This document shows, piece after piece, positions 35,769 to 45,092 of a stretch of 64,000 nt of DNA. The notes below the pieces were generated by a model. That model was not told the origin of the DNA, did no database searches, and saw nothing but the letters and a program-made list of their open reading frames with translations. The stretch covers positions 1 through 64,000 of the forward strand of contig JAIYAU010000041.1 of the NCBI GenBank assembly GCA_027488865.1. Direction: 5' to 3'. Made by a program: the position numbers and the translations under genes. This DNA is from Cytophagaceae bacterium. Its GTDB lineage: Bacteria; Bacteroidota; Bacteroidia; Cytophagales; UBA9547. Positions within the stretch are counted from its first letter, which is position 1. Each line of letters opens with the position of its first letter.

Positions 35769-36221
35769 TCATTTTCTATACAAACTTCTCACTTGTGGCA
35801 GCAAGGCCATAAATATGATGGACAAGGCCCAAAACATGTATAAGGTATGCGACCAGTGAACGGACTGAACATACATTAACTCTACTTGAATCCAGATAAT
35901 GAGTGCAAAAGCCACATAAATGGTGTACGACCACGCCCAATTCATGTCCTTAAAAAAATTGAATCTTTCGGCAAAATGATGTTCGCCTCTTTTAAGTAAA
36001 GCAAGCACCCAAAGAATTGGAAAAATCCCCAACACGACAAATAAAATTATACCCGGAAATAAGAAATTGGAGAAAGGAGAATATTGTAAAATGGACAAAG
36101 GTAAATTACCGATAAGTTCACCAGAAGGTGAAAGTATAAGTGCTCCACCTCCTCCAATCGCCCCAATTCCTAGAAGCGACAGTAAAATAATAAGAATATT
36201 TCGTTCTATTTTTGATGTCAT
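35769..36221 (-). CDS. Small polytopic membrane protein
   Basis: A 150-aa protein with four hydrophobic segments (about 7-27, 50-75, 93-111 and 120-142) and short loops; a Gly-rich GIGAIGGGGALILSPSGELI segment follows the first. No named family is recognised. It lies upstream of the acidic small protein on the same strand. Confidence 0.75.
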   Translation of the reverse strand: MTSKIERNILIILLSLLGIGAIGGGGALILSPSGELIGNLPLSILQYSPFSNFLFPGIILFVVLGIFPILWVLALLKRGEHHFAERFNFFKDMNWAWSYTIYVAFALIIWIQVELMYVQSVHWSHTLYMFWALSIIFMALLPQVRSLYRK

Positions 36222-36887
36222 AATTATGTAATTACCAACTTCACCTGCCTAGTTTATTGAATTTAAGAGAGGTAGCTCAAATTTTTTTTGTATTATATTG
36301 TAGCTGAATCTTTTATAAGTGCTCTCCCTCAATTAAGAATTCCAATTTTTAAAGTGTAATCTTGAAACCAAAAAAGACTTTTATAATCAAACACAATTGT
36401 TGCCTGGTTTAATACAACCGCAATAAACGATTATTAATGATTTAGCCAGTTACATAAATATTTAGGATATTTATATATTTGAAATATTTAGAGATGCAAT
36501 TGTGGTTTAATCTCATTTTATGTATGATGATGTTAAATAATTAAAAAATATTGTGATGTATCCAATTAATTGTAATTGCACTATTCTAGTAAAATGTGAT
36601 TATACTAACAGAAAATGATCTTACTTTCTATTAGAATTGACCTCGAAGAATGTGTTTAGAATTGTATGATATGGACTCATTTAAGAAATATTATGTGTTT
36701 AATTAAATGTAGAGAAGCATAATTTTTAAAATATTCCAGTGTGCCTTAATAAAATTTAGTATTATATACATAGCCTTGGCTTTTTGGCAGTATTCATTCT
36801 ATTGATCCGCATTTTTCCGAATATTATTTCACTTTTTCAAGAATATTTGTAATTTTACACAAACGATTACTTCAAAATTTATAAACT
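36222..36887. other. Long AT-rich intergenic region
   Basis: About 665 bases with frequent stops in every frame between divergent genes. Many short T/A runs are present; no hairpin, repeat or convincing promoter pair was recognised, though the promoter of the sugar dehydrogenase gene must lie here. Confidence 0.5.
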
Positions 36888-39800
36888 ATGTTTACTAAAA
36901 CTACAACTACCAACTTTTGGGCTTGGTTATTTTTTGTATTTCTTATGAATACAACTATTATACAAGCCGCCGATTATGAAGCCCCTAGAGCTGCCACTGC
37001 TCCTACAATTGATGGTATCGGTAATGATGCATGTTGGGCTAGTGCCTATTGGTATACCGCTGATCAACTTTGGCTTGGAGCTGCACCAAACGCAGCAGAT
37101 TTCACTTGTAGATTTAAAGTAACATGGGATGCTAATAAACTTTATGTACTTGCAGAAATTACAGACGATGTCCTTAACGACAATTACGCCAATCCCTTAA
37201 CAAGTTATTGGGAAGACGATACTTGGGAGATTTTTCTGGATGAAAACTTTTCTAAAGGAAATCACTTATCAAACTACAATGCTTTTGCCTATCATATTTC
37301 CAGATTTTACGATGTGGTCGATCAAGATATTGATGGCAATCCAAAGTTGTTTAACTCCCACGTGTCGGTGGTGAGAACTGCAAGTGGTACAAATTACGTT
37401 TGGGAAGGATCTTTTGATGTATATACCGATGCATTCGTATATGGCGCCGCAAACAACCCAAAGGCTACCTTAACCAACGGCAAAATAATGGGTTTTGCCA
37501 TGGCTTATTGTGACAATGATGGCGGCACTGCAAGACAAAGTTTTATAGGCTCAGAAGTTATTACTGCTACAGATAAAAACATTGCTTATATCACGGCAGA
37601 TGTGTTTGGCAGACTTACTTTGGTAAACACCGCCACACCTCCAGCACCCACATTTTCTCATGTTTTGGTTGCAAATGGCTTTACCAATCCTACGGTAATG
37701 TTGTGTGCGCCAGATGGCAGAATTTTTGTATGCCAACAAGCTGGTGCTTTAAGGGTTATAAAAAATGGGACATTACTAGCCACGCCCGTACTTACTGTAC
37801 CAGCAGATGTTTCCGGAGGTGCTTACACTGAAAGAGGATTAATTGGAATGGCGCTAGACCCAAGTTTTGCTACCAATAATTATATCTACCTATATTATAC
37901 CGTGGCTGGAACTCCTGCTCGCAATAGAATTAGCAGATTTACCCTAAATGGCGACGTGGTAGTAGCAGGAAGTGAACTTGTTATTTTGGACCTTGACGCC
38001 CTCACAGCAGCTAGCAACCACAACGGAGGTGCTATGAATTTTGGGCTTGACGGCAAATTGTATGTAGCAGTTGGCGAAAATGCCACACCATCTAACTCCC
38101 AAAATCTAGACACTTATCATGGTAAAATTCTTAGAATAAATTCTGATGGAACAGCTCCTACGGATAACCCATTTTATGGACCAGCAGTATCAGAACAGCG
38201 CAAAAGAGTATGGAGCTACGGACTAAGAAATCCATTTACCTTTGATGTACAGCCTGTTACAGGCAAAATATTCATAAACGATGTTGGTCAAAGTGCATGG
38301 GAGGAAATAAATGACGTAACTACAGGTGGCAAAAACCTTGGATGGCCTACGGCGGAAGGCAATTCGGGTAATCCCGCTTTTTCTAACGCTGTTTATAATT
38401 ATAGCCACACCCCTGCCACCAGCGATAGTACGGGCTGCGCCATTACGGGCGGCACATTTTTTAATCCTACTACTACCAACTATCCTTCGTCATATTTAGG
38501 AAAGTACTTTTTTATGGATTATTGTAATAATTGGATAAACTACATTGACCCAATTACTGCAAAAAGAAGAACATTTTCCACTGGAGTTGCTGGTGCACCA
38601 GTTGCCATAGATTTTGGAACAGATGGCAACCTGTATTATCTAAGTAGAAGTAATTCAGCGGTATATAAAATCGTCTATTCTGGTAATACCGAACCTGTAG
38701 TGGTAGACCAACCCAATGACTTAACTGTGTTCACAAGTCAACCCGCTACTTTTAGTGTGGTGGCTACAGGTTCTGCACCTTTTACTTACCAATGGCGGAA
38801 AAACGGAACAGATATTTTAGGAGCCACGAGTGCTACCTATACCATTCCTACCGCAGCATTAACAGATGCTGGTAATTATACTGTTTATATTACAAACATT
38901 GCGGGAAATGTTACCAGTGATGTAGCAGTGCTCACTGTTGGGCCCTTTAACACAAAACCAGTAGCTACCGTAATTACCCCAACCAACAATGCCCTTTACA
39001 GAGGAGCTGAAACATTTACTTTTAGTGGTACTGCAACAGACGTAGAAGACGGAAACATGCCTGCAAGCGCATTTACTTGGTATTTGGATTTTTATCATGA
39101 TACACATGTGCATGAAGGCCCTCCGATGGCAGTGGCTGTAAAAAATGGCAGTTTTACCATTCCAGTTACAGGTGAAACCTCAGACAACGTGTGGTACAGA
39201 ATAAGACTGGTGGTTGAAGATGCCTTAGGATTAAAAGACACAGCATTCACACAAATTTTCCCACGAAAATCAACCTTAAGTTTTGCCACATCGCCTGTTG
39301 GGTTAAAAGTAGCGCTTGATGGACAACCACTTAATACTCCTTCTTCTGTGTTGTCGGTGCAAAATATTGAGCGAACTATTAGTCCAGTAAGTCCACAAGT
39401 AATGGGTGGTGTTTCTTATAAATTTGATAGCTGGCAACATGGTGGGGCTTCTACACAACTCTTATCAACACCTTTGGCAAATACCACCTACACGGCTAAT
39501 TATATTCCTTTTGTGCCAGATACGACCATATTTAATGTGGTGGCAGATGCTTACGTTCAAGACGGCACTCAAAATGCTGCCCATGCCACGACTGCTTATG
39601 GCACCACAAACATTAATCAATTGGTTTCCAAAATCTTTACAAGTGGCCCTAACAGAAATGTCCTTTTACGATTTGATATCAGTAGCTATACTGAAACCAT
39701 TTTTACTGCTTCACTAAGACTTTATGGAGGAATAGAATCCACCGAATTTACTACTGGAAATAGCATTCCTGTTGGCGTTTATTCATCTACCAATACAACT

Positions 39801-40598
39801 TGGAATGAAGCTACTACCACTTGGAACACTCGTCCAACGATTTCTAACACATTAATAGATACCATCGTAGTCACTAACTCGAACACAGCTTCAAGATGGT
39901 ACAATTGGGACGTAAGCGATTACATTAAACAGGCCAAAGCAGCGGGAAATAATATTTTAACCTTGGCTTTGATGAATACACAAGACCTTTTCCCAAGGGT
40001 AATTTTCAATTCAAAGGAAAATATTGCTAACACACCACCACAACTTTTGATCACCAAAGCACCTACAGTGTTGTCGGCGGATTTTTTAGATGTGGATGTT
40101 AAAATGGTTAATAACGAAGTCGTTTTATCTTGGTTGATGTCTTCAGAACAAACTACTGAATCTTATATAGTTGAAAAATCTTATAACAATGTAGACTTTG
40201 TGGAAATCGGTAAGTTAAAAGTAGAGGATTTTAACAAAAATGTTAATTCTTATACCTTCACTGATAGCAACATTATAACTGGAACAATCTATTATCGAAT
40301 AAAACAAGTAGAAACGAATGGAAATGTTTCTTTAAGCCAAACAGTAAACATCACAAACGATATTTCCAAACTGGTATTTCCAAATCCTTCGTCTGAGTCA
40401 TTTAGCTTAGTCTATTATGCTTCTTCTACAATTCCTTTAAAGGCATTGTTAAAAGACTTGTCGGGCAAAGTAATTGAAAGCTACGCCTTTAATACCAACG
40501 AAAACTTTACCTTTGGTCAAGGCCTTAGCAACGGAATTTATCTATTGGAAATTCAAAAAAGTGGGGAAATTTCCCATATTAAAATATTTAAAAAATAG
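36888..40598 (+). CDS. Secreted multi-domain PQQ-type sugar dehydrogenase with CBM9-like, Ig, DNRLRE and T9SS domains
   Basis: A 1236-aa secreted protein. After a signal peptide (cleavage near IQAAD), residues about 30-245 are a CBM9-like sugar-binding domain (APTIDGIGNDACWASAYWY, DDTWEIFLDENF). Residues about 255-600 are a soluble PQQ-dependent glucose/aldose dehydrogenase propeller (NPTVMLCAPDGRIFVCQQAG, SNHNGGAMNFGLDGKLYVAV, QSAWEEINDVTTGGKNLGWP). An Ig domain (about 605-690, YQWRKNGTDI) follows, then two more beta domains, a DNRLRE-type domain (about 880-1065, TTWNTRP) and a T9SS sorting tail (LVFPNPSSESFSLVY). It probably oxidises carbohydrate at the cell surface using PQQ and calcium. 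Cofactor synthesis genes are not in the window. Confidence 0.9.
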   Translation: MFTKTTTTNFWAWLFFVFLMNTTIIQAADYEAPRAATAPTIDGIGNDACWASAYWYTADQLWLGAAPNAADFTCRFKVTWDANKLYVLAEITDDVLNDNYANPLTSYWEDDTWEIFLDENFSKGNHLSNYNAFAYHISRFYDVVDQDIDGNPKLFNSHVSVVRTASGTNYVWEGSFDVYTDAFVYGAANNPKATLTNGKIMGFAMAYCDNDGGTARQSFIGSEVITATDKNIAYITADVFGRLTLVNTATPPAPTFSHVLVANGFTNPTVMLCAPDGRIFVCQQAGALRVIKNGTLLATPVLTVPADVSGGAYTERGLIGMALDPSFATNNYIYLYYTVAGTPARNRISRFTLNGDVVVAGSELVILDLDALTAASNHNGGAMNFGLDGKLYVAVGENATPSNSQNLDTYHGKILRINSDGTAPTDNPFYGPAVSEQRKRVWSYGLRNPFTFDVQPVTGKIFINDVGQSAWEEINDVTTGGKNLGWPTAEGNSGNPAFSNAVYNYSHTPATSDSTGCAITGGTFFNPTTTNYPSSYLGKYFFMDYCNNWINYIDPITAKRRTFSTGVAGAPVAIDFGTDGNLYYLSRSNSAVYKIVYSGNTEPVVVDQPNDLTVFTSQPATFSVVATGSAPFTYQWRKNGTDILGATSATYTIPTAALTDAGNYTVYITNIAGNVTSDVAVLTVGPFNTKPVATVITPTNNALYRGAETFTFSGTATDVEDGNMPASAFTWYLDFYHDTHVHEGPPMAVAVKNGSFTIPVTGETSDNVWYRIRLVVEDALGLKDTAFTQIFPRKSTLSFATSPVGLKVALDGQPLNTPSSVLSVQNIERTISPVSPQVMGGVSYKFDSWQHGGASTQLLSTPLANTTYTANYIPFVPDTTIFNVVADAYVQDGTQNAAHATTAYGTTNINQLVSKIFTSGPNRNVLLRFDISSYTETIFTASLRLYGGIESTEFTTGNSIPVGVYSSTNTTWNEATTTWNTRPTISNTLIDTIVVTNSNTASRWYNWDVSDYIKQAKAAGNNILTLALMNTQDLFPRVIFNSKENIANTPPQLLITKAPTVLSADFLDVDVKMVNNEVVLSWLMSSEQTTESYIVEKSYNNVDFVEIGKLKVEDFNKNVNSYTFTDSNIITGTIYYRIKQVETNGNVSLSQTVNITNDISKLVFPNPSSESFSLVYYASSTIPLKALLKDLSGKVIESYAFNTNENFTFGQGLSNGIYLLEIQKSGEISHIKIFKK

Positions 40599-40615
40599 CA
40601 ATTTGGCCATTTTAT

Positions 40616-40660
40616 AAACAAGGAAACCTGATGAATTATCAGGTTTTCTTGTTTATTTTC
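40616..40660. terminator. Bidirectional terminator
   Basis: AAACAAGGAAACCTGAT and ATCAGGTTTTCTTGTTT form a 17-bp stem with one mismatch (40616-40654), between the convergent sugar dehydrogenase and DUF6340 genes, with T-rich flanks. Confidence 0.8.
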
Positions 40661-40670
40661 CATTCATCTT

Positions 40671-41717
40671 TTATTTTAATTGTTCTTGAATTCGACGTTC
40701 ATTTTCTATCCTTGCGAGCAATTGTTGTACATAGTCTCTTGAAGCTTTTACGCCATAGTCGGAATAAGCTTTTGCAGCAAGTTCTTTAGCTTCATCAAGT
40801 CGATTATAAATTTCACGAATTACGGCTAAATTATGGGTGGCTTTTCCTCTAGCTTTATTAGATGGTGAATTTTTGATAATTTCTTCAAATAGTTGGCCAG
40901 CGCCATTCCAATCATTTACTTGAGATTTCCTCCAAGCTGTTTTAAGTCGATCGTCGCCTCCTTTTTGATAATATACCCTGCTCACAGTCACATAAGAAGG
41001 AATTAATCTTTGTGCATAATCTCTTCCAAAATTGGTTGCAGCCCGATCCGTTGCTTGGGATTTATCAATTATTGTATTCATGGCCTCTATCGCCGTATTA
41101 CCCGATGAAGACCAATTAAACACCCGATCTTGAATGTATTCATCTTTTATGGTTTTATCTTTTAAATTATAAATTCTTATTGCGGCCCTTATGGTTACTT
41201 TGAGGGCTACATTAAAGGTTGGCACTTGTACACTCACGTTATTAACAACCTTGGTTACCGTGGTAGAGCTCGGAAGAATTTGTGAGTTGCTATCGTACCC
41301 TTCTAAAACACATAAACCATCCGCTTGGTGTTTTTTACAAATATCTTCCACCTCTTTCCATGATAGCGGTGGTGCTACACTAAATCCCACCCCAGATGAA
41401 CCTTTTATATACAGCCCTGTAGGCTTTACCTGAAACCTATCAGATGTACCCAGTCCTTGAGAAATACCATCTAATATTTTGTAGCTCCCTCGCTGGTCTT
41501 GATACAATCCTTCGCCAGAAATGATGCCTTCAAGTGTGTTAAGTTTTTTATCCGTAGGTTGGGTTCTATTTACCAAGGCTAAATTTTTGAGATTACCGCC
41601 AACGCCCACCTGTGCTGGCAACTCCGCTGACATGGTAACTGATTTAGAGCAACTTGAAAGTATTGTTAAAACTAGAACTGAAACAGCTAAGTAAAAAAAG
41701 TTTAAAAATTTGTTCAT
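40671..41717 (-). CDS. DUF6340 lipoprotein
   Basis: The ATG at 41717 gives a lipoprotein signal (NKFLNFFYLAVSVLVLTILS followed by the lipobox Cys). The product is 348 aa. The body has the DUF6340 layout: PAQVGVGGNLKNLALVNRTQ at the start, a mixed alpha/beta middle with a Ser/Gly-rich loop (IKGSSGVGFSVAPPLSWKEV), and a C-terminal TPR-like helical part (AWRKSQVNDWNGAGQLFEEI). It should be anchored to the periplasmic face of a membrane. The function of the family is not known. Confidence 0.82.
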   Translation of the reverse strand: MNKFLNFFYLAVSVLVLTILSSCSKSVTMSAELPAQVGVGGNLKNLALVNRTQPTDKKLNTLEGIISGEGLYQDQRGSYKILDGISQGLGTSDRFQVKPTGLYIKGSSGVGFSVAPPLSWKEVEDICKKHQADGLCVLEGYDSNSQILPSSTTVTKVVNNVSVQVPTFNVALKVTIRAAIRIYNLKDKTIKDEYIQDRVFNWSSSGNTAIEAMNTIIDKSQATDRAATNFGRDYAQRLIPSYVTVSRVYYQKGGDDRLKTAWRKSQVNDWNGAGQLFEEIIKNSPSNKARGKATHNLAVIREIYNRLDEAKELAAKAYSDYGVKASRDYVQQLLARIENERRIQEQLK

Positions 41718-41884
41718 TTGGTGTGTTATAAATTTTTCCAATTCTACGCAAAATAAATGGTGAAGTTATGTAATACAGATAGCAGGCATTCAAATGGCAC
41801 AAAAGAATATCTATCCAAATATTGTCTATTGTAACCCGAAGCTCAAGCTTTCATCTTAAATTACCCTTTCTTTTGTTTTTTGTT

Positions 41885-41892
41885 TAATTTTG
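41885..41892 (+). promoter_or_regulatory. -7 element of the GH16 gene
   Basis: TAATTTTG fits TAnnTTTG and overlaps an upstream in-frame TTG at 41890, which supports the ATG at 41911 as the real start. Confidence 0.45.
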
Positions 41893-41910
41893 ATAAAATT
41901 ACTTCAACAT

Positions 41911-42948
41911 ATGTTTTATCGACGTTTTTTTCTTGTTATCCTGCTTGTAAATGTCTGTATGAGTTTCGCCCAAAAGCCCTATTTGGGTGGTGAAATTAGA
42001 ACATATGAATCCTTTTTATATGGCAGATTTGAAATAAGAATGAAGCCTTCGCTCATTAGCGGCACGGTATCATCCTTGTTTACCTTTTATGATGCGCCAG
42101 ATTTTGTGCAGAATTGGAATGAAATAGACATAGAATTTGTAGGTAACCGACAAAAACTGGTTCAGTTTAACGCGATTCATGATACGCATCTCATGCACGA
42201 AAAACTGCAAGATTTAAACTTTGATCCTGCCAAAGATTTTCACACCTACGCCTTTGAGTGGACACCTACCTATATTGCTTGGTTTGTAGATTCTGTAGAA
42301 GTGTATAGAGATAGTGGCGCGCACATCAAAAGATTAAAGCAAAAACAAAAAATAATGATGAATTATTGGGTAGCCAATATTCCTGCTTGGGTGGGTGAAG
42401 TAGATAAAACGTCCCTAACAAAAGGTTCGGTAACCCGGTATGACCAATTTAGTTATTATGCCTATGAGGAGGGTGTTTTTAAATTAGCATGGAAAGATGA
42501 TTTTAATGGAATTAATGAGAGTAAGTGGACAACCGCTACACACAGTTTTGAGGAAAATTTGTGCCAATTTGATCCATCCATGGTGCAAGCTTCAGATGGA
42601 AACTTGTTATTAATGATAAAACCTGCAGCACCTAACATCATTAAAACCATTGAATACACCAAGGATAAAAAGTATGAGGCTAAAATTGTTAAGGTGTCTT
42701 TGGATACTACCTTAAATACACCAGCGCTGAGGGTAGTTTTTGAAGATACAGTTTTTAGAGATGTTAAAAATATAAACAACTTTAAACTTGAGGGGAATTC
42801 ATTAACAAAAAGCAAATGGATAAATGACTATAAAACTATTCTATTGTTTTTTGAGAAAAAGGAACCACTTTTAAACTCCACCTTGATTTTTACGCCTCCA
42901 AAAAGATATGGAGCAAACATTCAAAAGGTGGAGGTATTAGCGAAGTAG
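41911..42948 (+). CDS. Glycoside hydrolase family 16 endoglucanase, apparently circularly permuted
   Basis: A 345-aa secreted protein with a signal peptide ending near MSFAQ. The GH16 active site NEIDIEF gives nucleophile E71, D73 and acid/base E75, so it is likely active on beta-1,3 or mixed-linkage beta-glucan. The domain starts right after the signal with PYLGGEIRTYESFLYGRFEI, a strand that is normally about 50 residues into GH16. The segment that normally comes first, AWKDDFNGINESKWTTATHS with QASDGNLLLMI, appears instead after the last strand (about 190-240). This matches the strand order of the naturally permuted Fibrobacter lichenase. A C-terminal beta domain of about 85 residues follows. 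Confidence 0.88.
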   Translation: MFYRRFFLVILLVNVCMSFAQKPYLGGEIRTYESFLYGRFEIRMKPSLISGTVSSLFTFYDAPDFVQNWNEIDIEFVGNRQKLVQFNAIHDTHLMHEKLQDLNFDPAKDFHTYAFEWTPTYIAWFVDSVEVYRDSGAHIKRLKQKQKIMMNYWVANIPAWVGEVDKTSLTKGSVTRYDQFSYYAYEEGVFKLAWKDDFNGINESKWTTATHSFEENLCQFDPSMVQASDGNLLLMIKPAAPNIIKTIEYTKDKKYEAKIVKVSLDTTLNTPALRVVFEDTVFRDVKNINNFKLEGNSLTKSKWINDYKTILLFFEKKEPLLNSTLIFTPPKRYGANIQKVEVLAK

Positions 42949-42989
42949 TAATTGATAGTATGTAAATAGGTTTATACAATAAGAAGCAA

Positions 42990-43742
42990 TTAGTCCTCAC
43001 GATAAAGCCAAAAAGCGTCTTCTAATCCGTAATCGAGCAAGTTCTTTTGGTTTTCTCTGTCATAAACCATACATAGATTAGAATGTCGAATATATAAAAT
43101 ATATCTGCCATCTGAAGAATAGGACGGATTATATCTAAGTCCATCTTTAGATATTAATTGTCGCTTACCCGTATTTATTTCAACTTCGTACAACTTGGAA
43201 TATAAAATTAAAAAGTTATTCTTACAAGCCACATATAAAATGTACTTTTCATCTGGTGAAATAATCGGATTACTGTTTATTGAATTATTATATGGCTTGT
43301 ATCCCTTGTCAAGGATTTTATTAAAGGGTGTGGCCTTTGAGCTGTTCCATAAAACTTCATTATCCTTTAAAATTGCGATACCTGCACTATAATCTACGAA
43401 CCTGTAATTTTTGAAATAAAAGTTATGTTTATAATAACTATCATATTTAGGGGTATAAATGAATTCATTTTTTGTTTTAATGGATACCTCTCCATATTGG
43501 GAAATATCATAGGTCTTAACAAAAACTTTTCCATTTTTTGAATAATGGCATTTAATTGAGTCTCCAACAACCTTGACACCAACAAGCTTTTCGCCATAAT
43601 AAAGGGTAGTATCAATTACCTTATGTTGACGGGTTTTAATATCAAAAATATAGGTAGAAAATGAACCTCTATAAATTATTTTGTTTTGCCCTTTGCAAAT
43701 CATTCCGACAAGTATAAATTGTACTAAAAGAAGTATTCTCAT
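42990..43742 (-). CDS. Secreted beta-propeller-like (TolB/DPP-like) protein
   Basis: A 250-aa protein with a signal peptide (MRILLLVQFILVGMICKGQ). The body is mostly beta strands, with two late repeats of the TolB/WD type: IISPDEKYILYVACKNN and YNPSYSSDGRYILYIRHSN, each with the Pro-Asp/Ser-Asp-Gly turn. It may be a partial propeller that completes by dimerisation or a small sensor. No enzyme motif is seen. It is convergent with the GH16 gene, with no terminator recognised between. Confidence 0.75.
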   Translation of the reverse strand: MRILLLVQFILVGMICKGQNKIIYRGSFSTYIFDIKTRQHKVIDTTLYYGEKLVGVKVVGDSIKCHYSKNGKVFVKTYDISQYGEVSIKTKNEFIYTPKYDSYYKHNFYFKNYRFVDYSAGIAILKDNEVLWNSSKATPFNKILDKGYKPYNNSINSNPIISPDEKYILYVACKNNFLILYSKLYEVEINTGKRQLISKDGLRYNPSYSSDGRYILYIRHSNLCMVYDRENQKNLLDYGLEDAFWLYRED

Positions 43743-43786
43743 TTTTTAATAGTAATAAATTATTATAAATCAAACTCCCTATGTCG

Positions 43787-44035
43787 CAAGCGTCTCGCTT
43801 GTGCCCCACAACAACCAAGCGTCTCGCTTGCATTCAAAAATCATCCTATCGGTTTTACCTCGACCAATCCATTCTGCCCCTCATGAACACATCGATCTAA
43901 TGGTTAAGGGTTAAGGAGGACAAAATACAGCCTGTTGCCGTCCCTGATCTTATACTTGCAGCTAATGCACAAATATAGTTTTTATTCAAATACAAGCGGA
44001 CGCTTGATATGTATTAGGCACAAGCGAGACGCCTG
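43787..44035. repeat. Cluster of CAAGCG...CGCTTG palindromes
   Basis: CAAGCGTCTCGCTTG occurs at 43787-43801 and 43816-43830; CAAGCGGACGCTTG at 43993-44006; an imperfect CAAGCGAGACGCCTG at 44021-44035. Each can fold as a 6-bp hairpin. They bracket about 160 bases of apparently unique non-coding sequence at the left border of the repeat array. Confidence 0.75.
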
Positions 44036-44040
44036 CGCCA

Positions 44041-44205
44041 AAGGGATGAATTGATAAGTTGATGATTAGGACTTTTTCGAAGACCACCTTGGTGATACAA
44101 TTATTTTTTCCCAATTTGCTTAGAGTATTTTTAAGAAATTTAAAATCAAGAACATACACATGAAATATAAACGCAAGTTTTGTTAAACTTGCGTGTTTAC
44201 AGATG
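44041..44205. repeat. Family A repeat, copy A1 (5'-truncated)
   Basis: Corresponds to the right two thirds of the A unit. It carries ACGCAAGTTT-TGTT-AAACTTGCGT (44171-44194), a near-perfect hairpin, and ends with ACAGATG, the same ending as A2 and A3. The next gene starts at once after it. Confidence 0.8.
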
Positions 44206-44226
44206 GTGGCAATCATTATAAAAAAC

Positions 44227-44709
44227 ATGACAATAAAATACTTTGAAGAAATAGACAGTAGTAAGCTTGAGAGTTACTACTCAAAAGAATTAGAAATTAA
44301 TTCTAAACTTGTAGATGTGGACTTAAACTTTGACTCTGAAAGTATTAATGAAAATGAGATTAATAAATTGAATCTATGTTTAGAAAATCTAAAAAGTATT
44401 ATTGACAAGTCATGGCAATGGATAATTCAGGACTATAAAAATGGGGAGGATGTAAATGAGTACATATCCTTTCATTTAGACGACTTTTTTGAAGATAATC
44501 CTGAGGAGATTTTGAAAGGAACTGATCCAAAATTAAATAATAAAGACCGCTTTCTTCAAACTCTAAGAGTTAACAGAATTGGAATTTATCCTTCTTCTGA
44601 GAATTATTTGGTTATAGATTGGATGACAGACCCAGAATTATCTAATTACATACTGGTGGTTAATGTCAATGACAAATTTGAACTTGAATACATAACCGTT
44701 GAAAGTTAA
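44227..44709 (+). CDS. DUF2004-like protein
   Basis: The ATG at 44227 is preferred; an in-frame ATG at 44203 is part of the repeat end. The product is 160 aa, acidic and soluble. MTIKYFEEIDSSKLESYYSK, VDVDLNF, a central helix, then EYISFHLDDFF and the closing strands IGIYPSSENYLVIDWMT and YILVVNVNDKFELEYITVES follow the DUF2004 pattern. Such proteins often occur singly or beside toxin modules; an immunity or stress role is only a guess. It is flanked by family A on the left and B plus A on the right, like a cassette. Confidence 0.72.
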   Translation: MTIKYFEEIDSSKLESYYSKELEINSKLVDVDLNFDSESINENEINKLNLCLENLKSIIDKSWQWIIQDYKNGEDVNEYISFHLDDFFEDNPEEILKGTDPKLNNKDRFLQTLRVNRIGIYPSSENYLVIDWMTDPELSNYILVVNVNDKFELEYITVES

Positions 44710-44732
44710 ATGAACATAACCCAACTACCACA

Positions 44733-44808
44733 CAACTTTACTTCCGTACCCAAAACGCAGTAGGGACTTAGTCCCGAAGGTAGCAAGCCGATACAGCAAG
44801 TAATTTGG
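44733..44808. repeat. Family B repeat, copy preceding A2
   Basis: Contains CTTCCGTACCCAAAACGCAG and the hairpin GGGACTTAGTCCC, then TAGCAAGCCG. Nearly the same as the copy at 46690. It starts 24 bp after the DUF2004-like stop. Confidence 0.85.
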
Positions 44809-44812
44809 ATTT

Positions 44813-45039
44813 TAAACTCCTAAAAGGCACAGAAAAGAACTGGCTCAGTTGATCGGCAATGTCGTCATCAGATAGATGGATTGAATAAGTAACTTGATGA
44901 ATTGGACTTTTCCAAGGCCACCTTGGAGATTCAATTATTTTTCTCCAATTTGCTTGGAGTATTTTTAATAAATTTAAAATCAAGAGTGTACGTAAAAAAT
45001 ATAGACGCAAGTTTTGTTAAACTTGTGTAGGTACAGATG
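44813..45039. repeat. Family A repeat, copy A2 (full length)
   Basis: About 227 bases from AAACTCCTAAAAGGCACAG to GGTACAGATG. Contains three inverted repeats: CCAAGGCCACCTTGG, CTCCAATTTGCTTGGAG and CGCAAGTTT-TGTT-AAACTTGTG. Matches A3 over its full length and A4 over most. Confidence 0.88.
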
Positions 45040-45092
45040 TAATCGGCTACTCTAAGCGACAGTGCAAAATCAAAATAACAGTTTAACAAGAG

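Noticed and set aside
43986-44228. Minus-strand open frame over repeat A1 (and a similar one over A3 at 45749-46018)
   Set aside because: The two predicted peptides resemble each other only because they cover the same repeat. In A2 and A4 the frame is different or broken, and the region is better explained by conserved hairpins.
44768-45010. 80-codon minus-strand frame within B/A2
   Set aside because: It covers the B/A2 repeat and is not maintained in the near-identical copy at 46690-47005.
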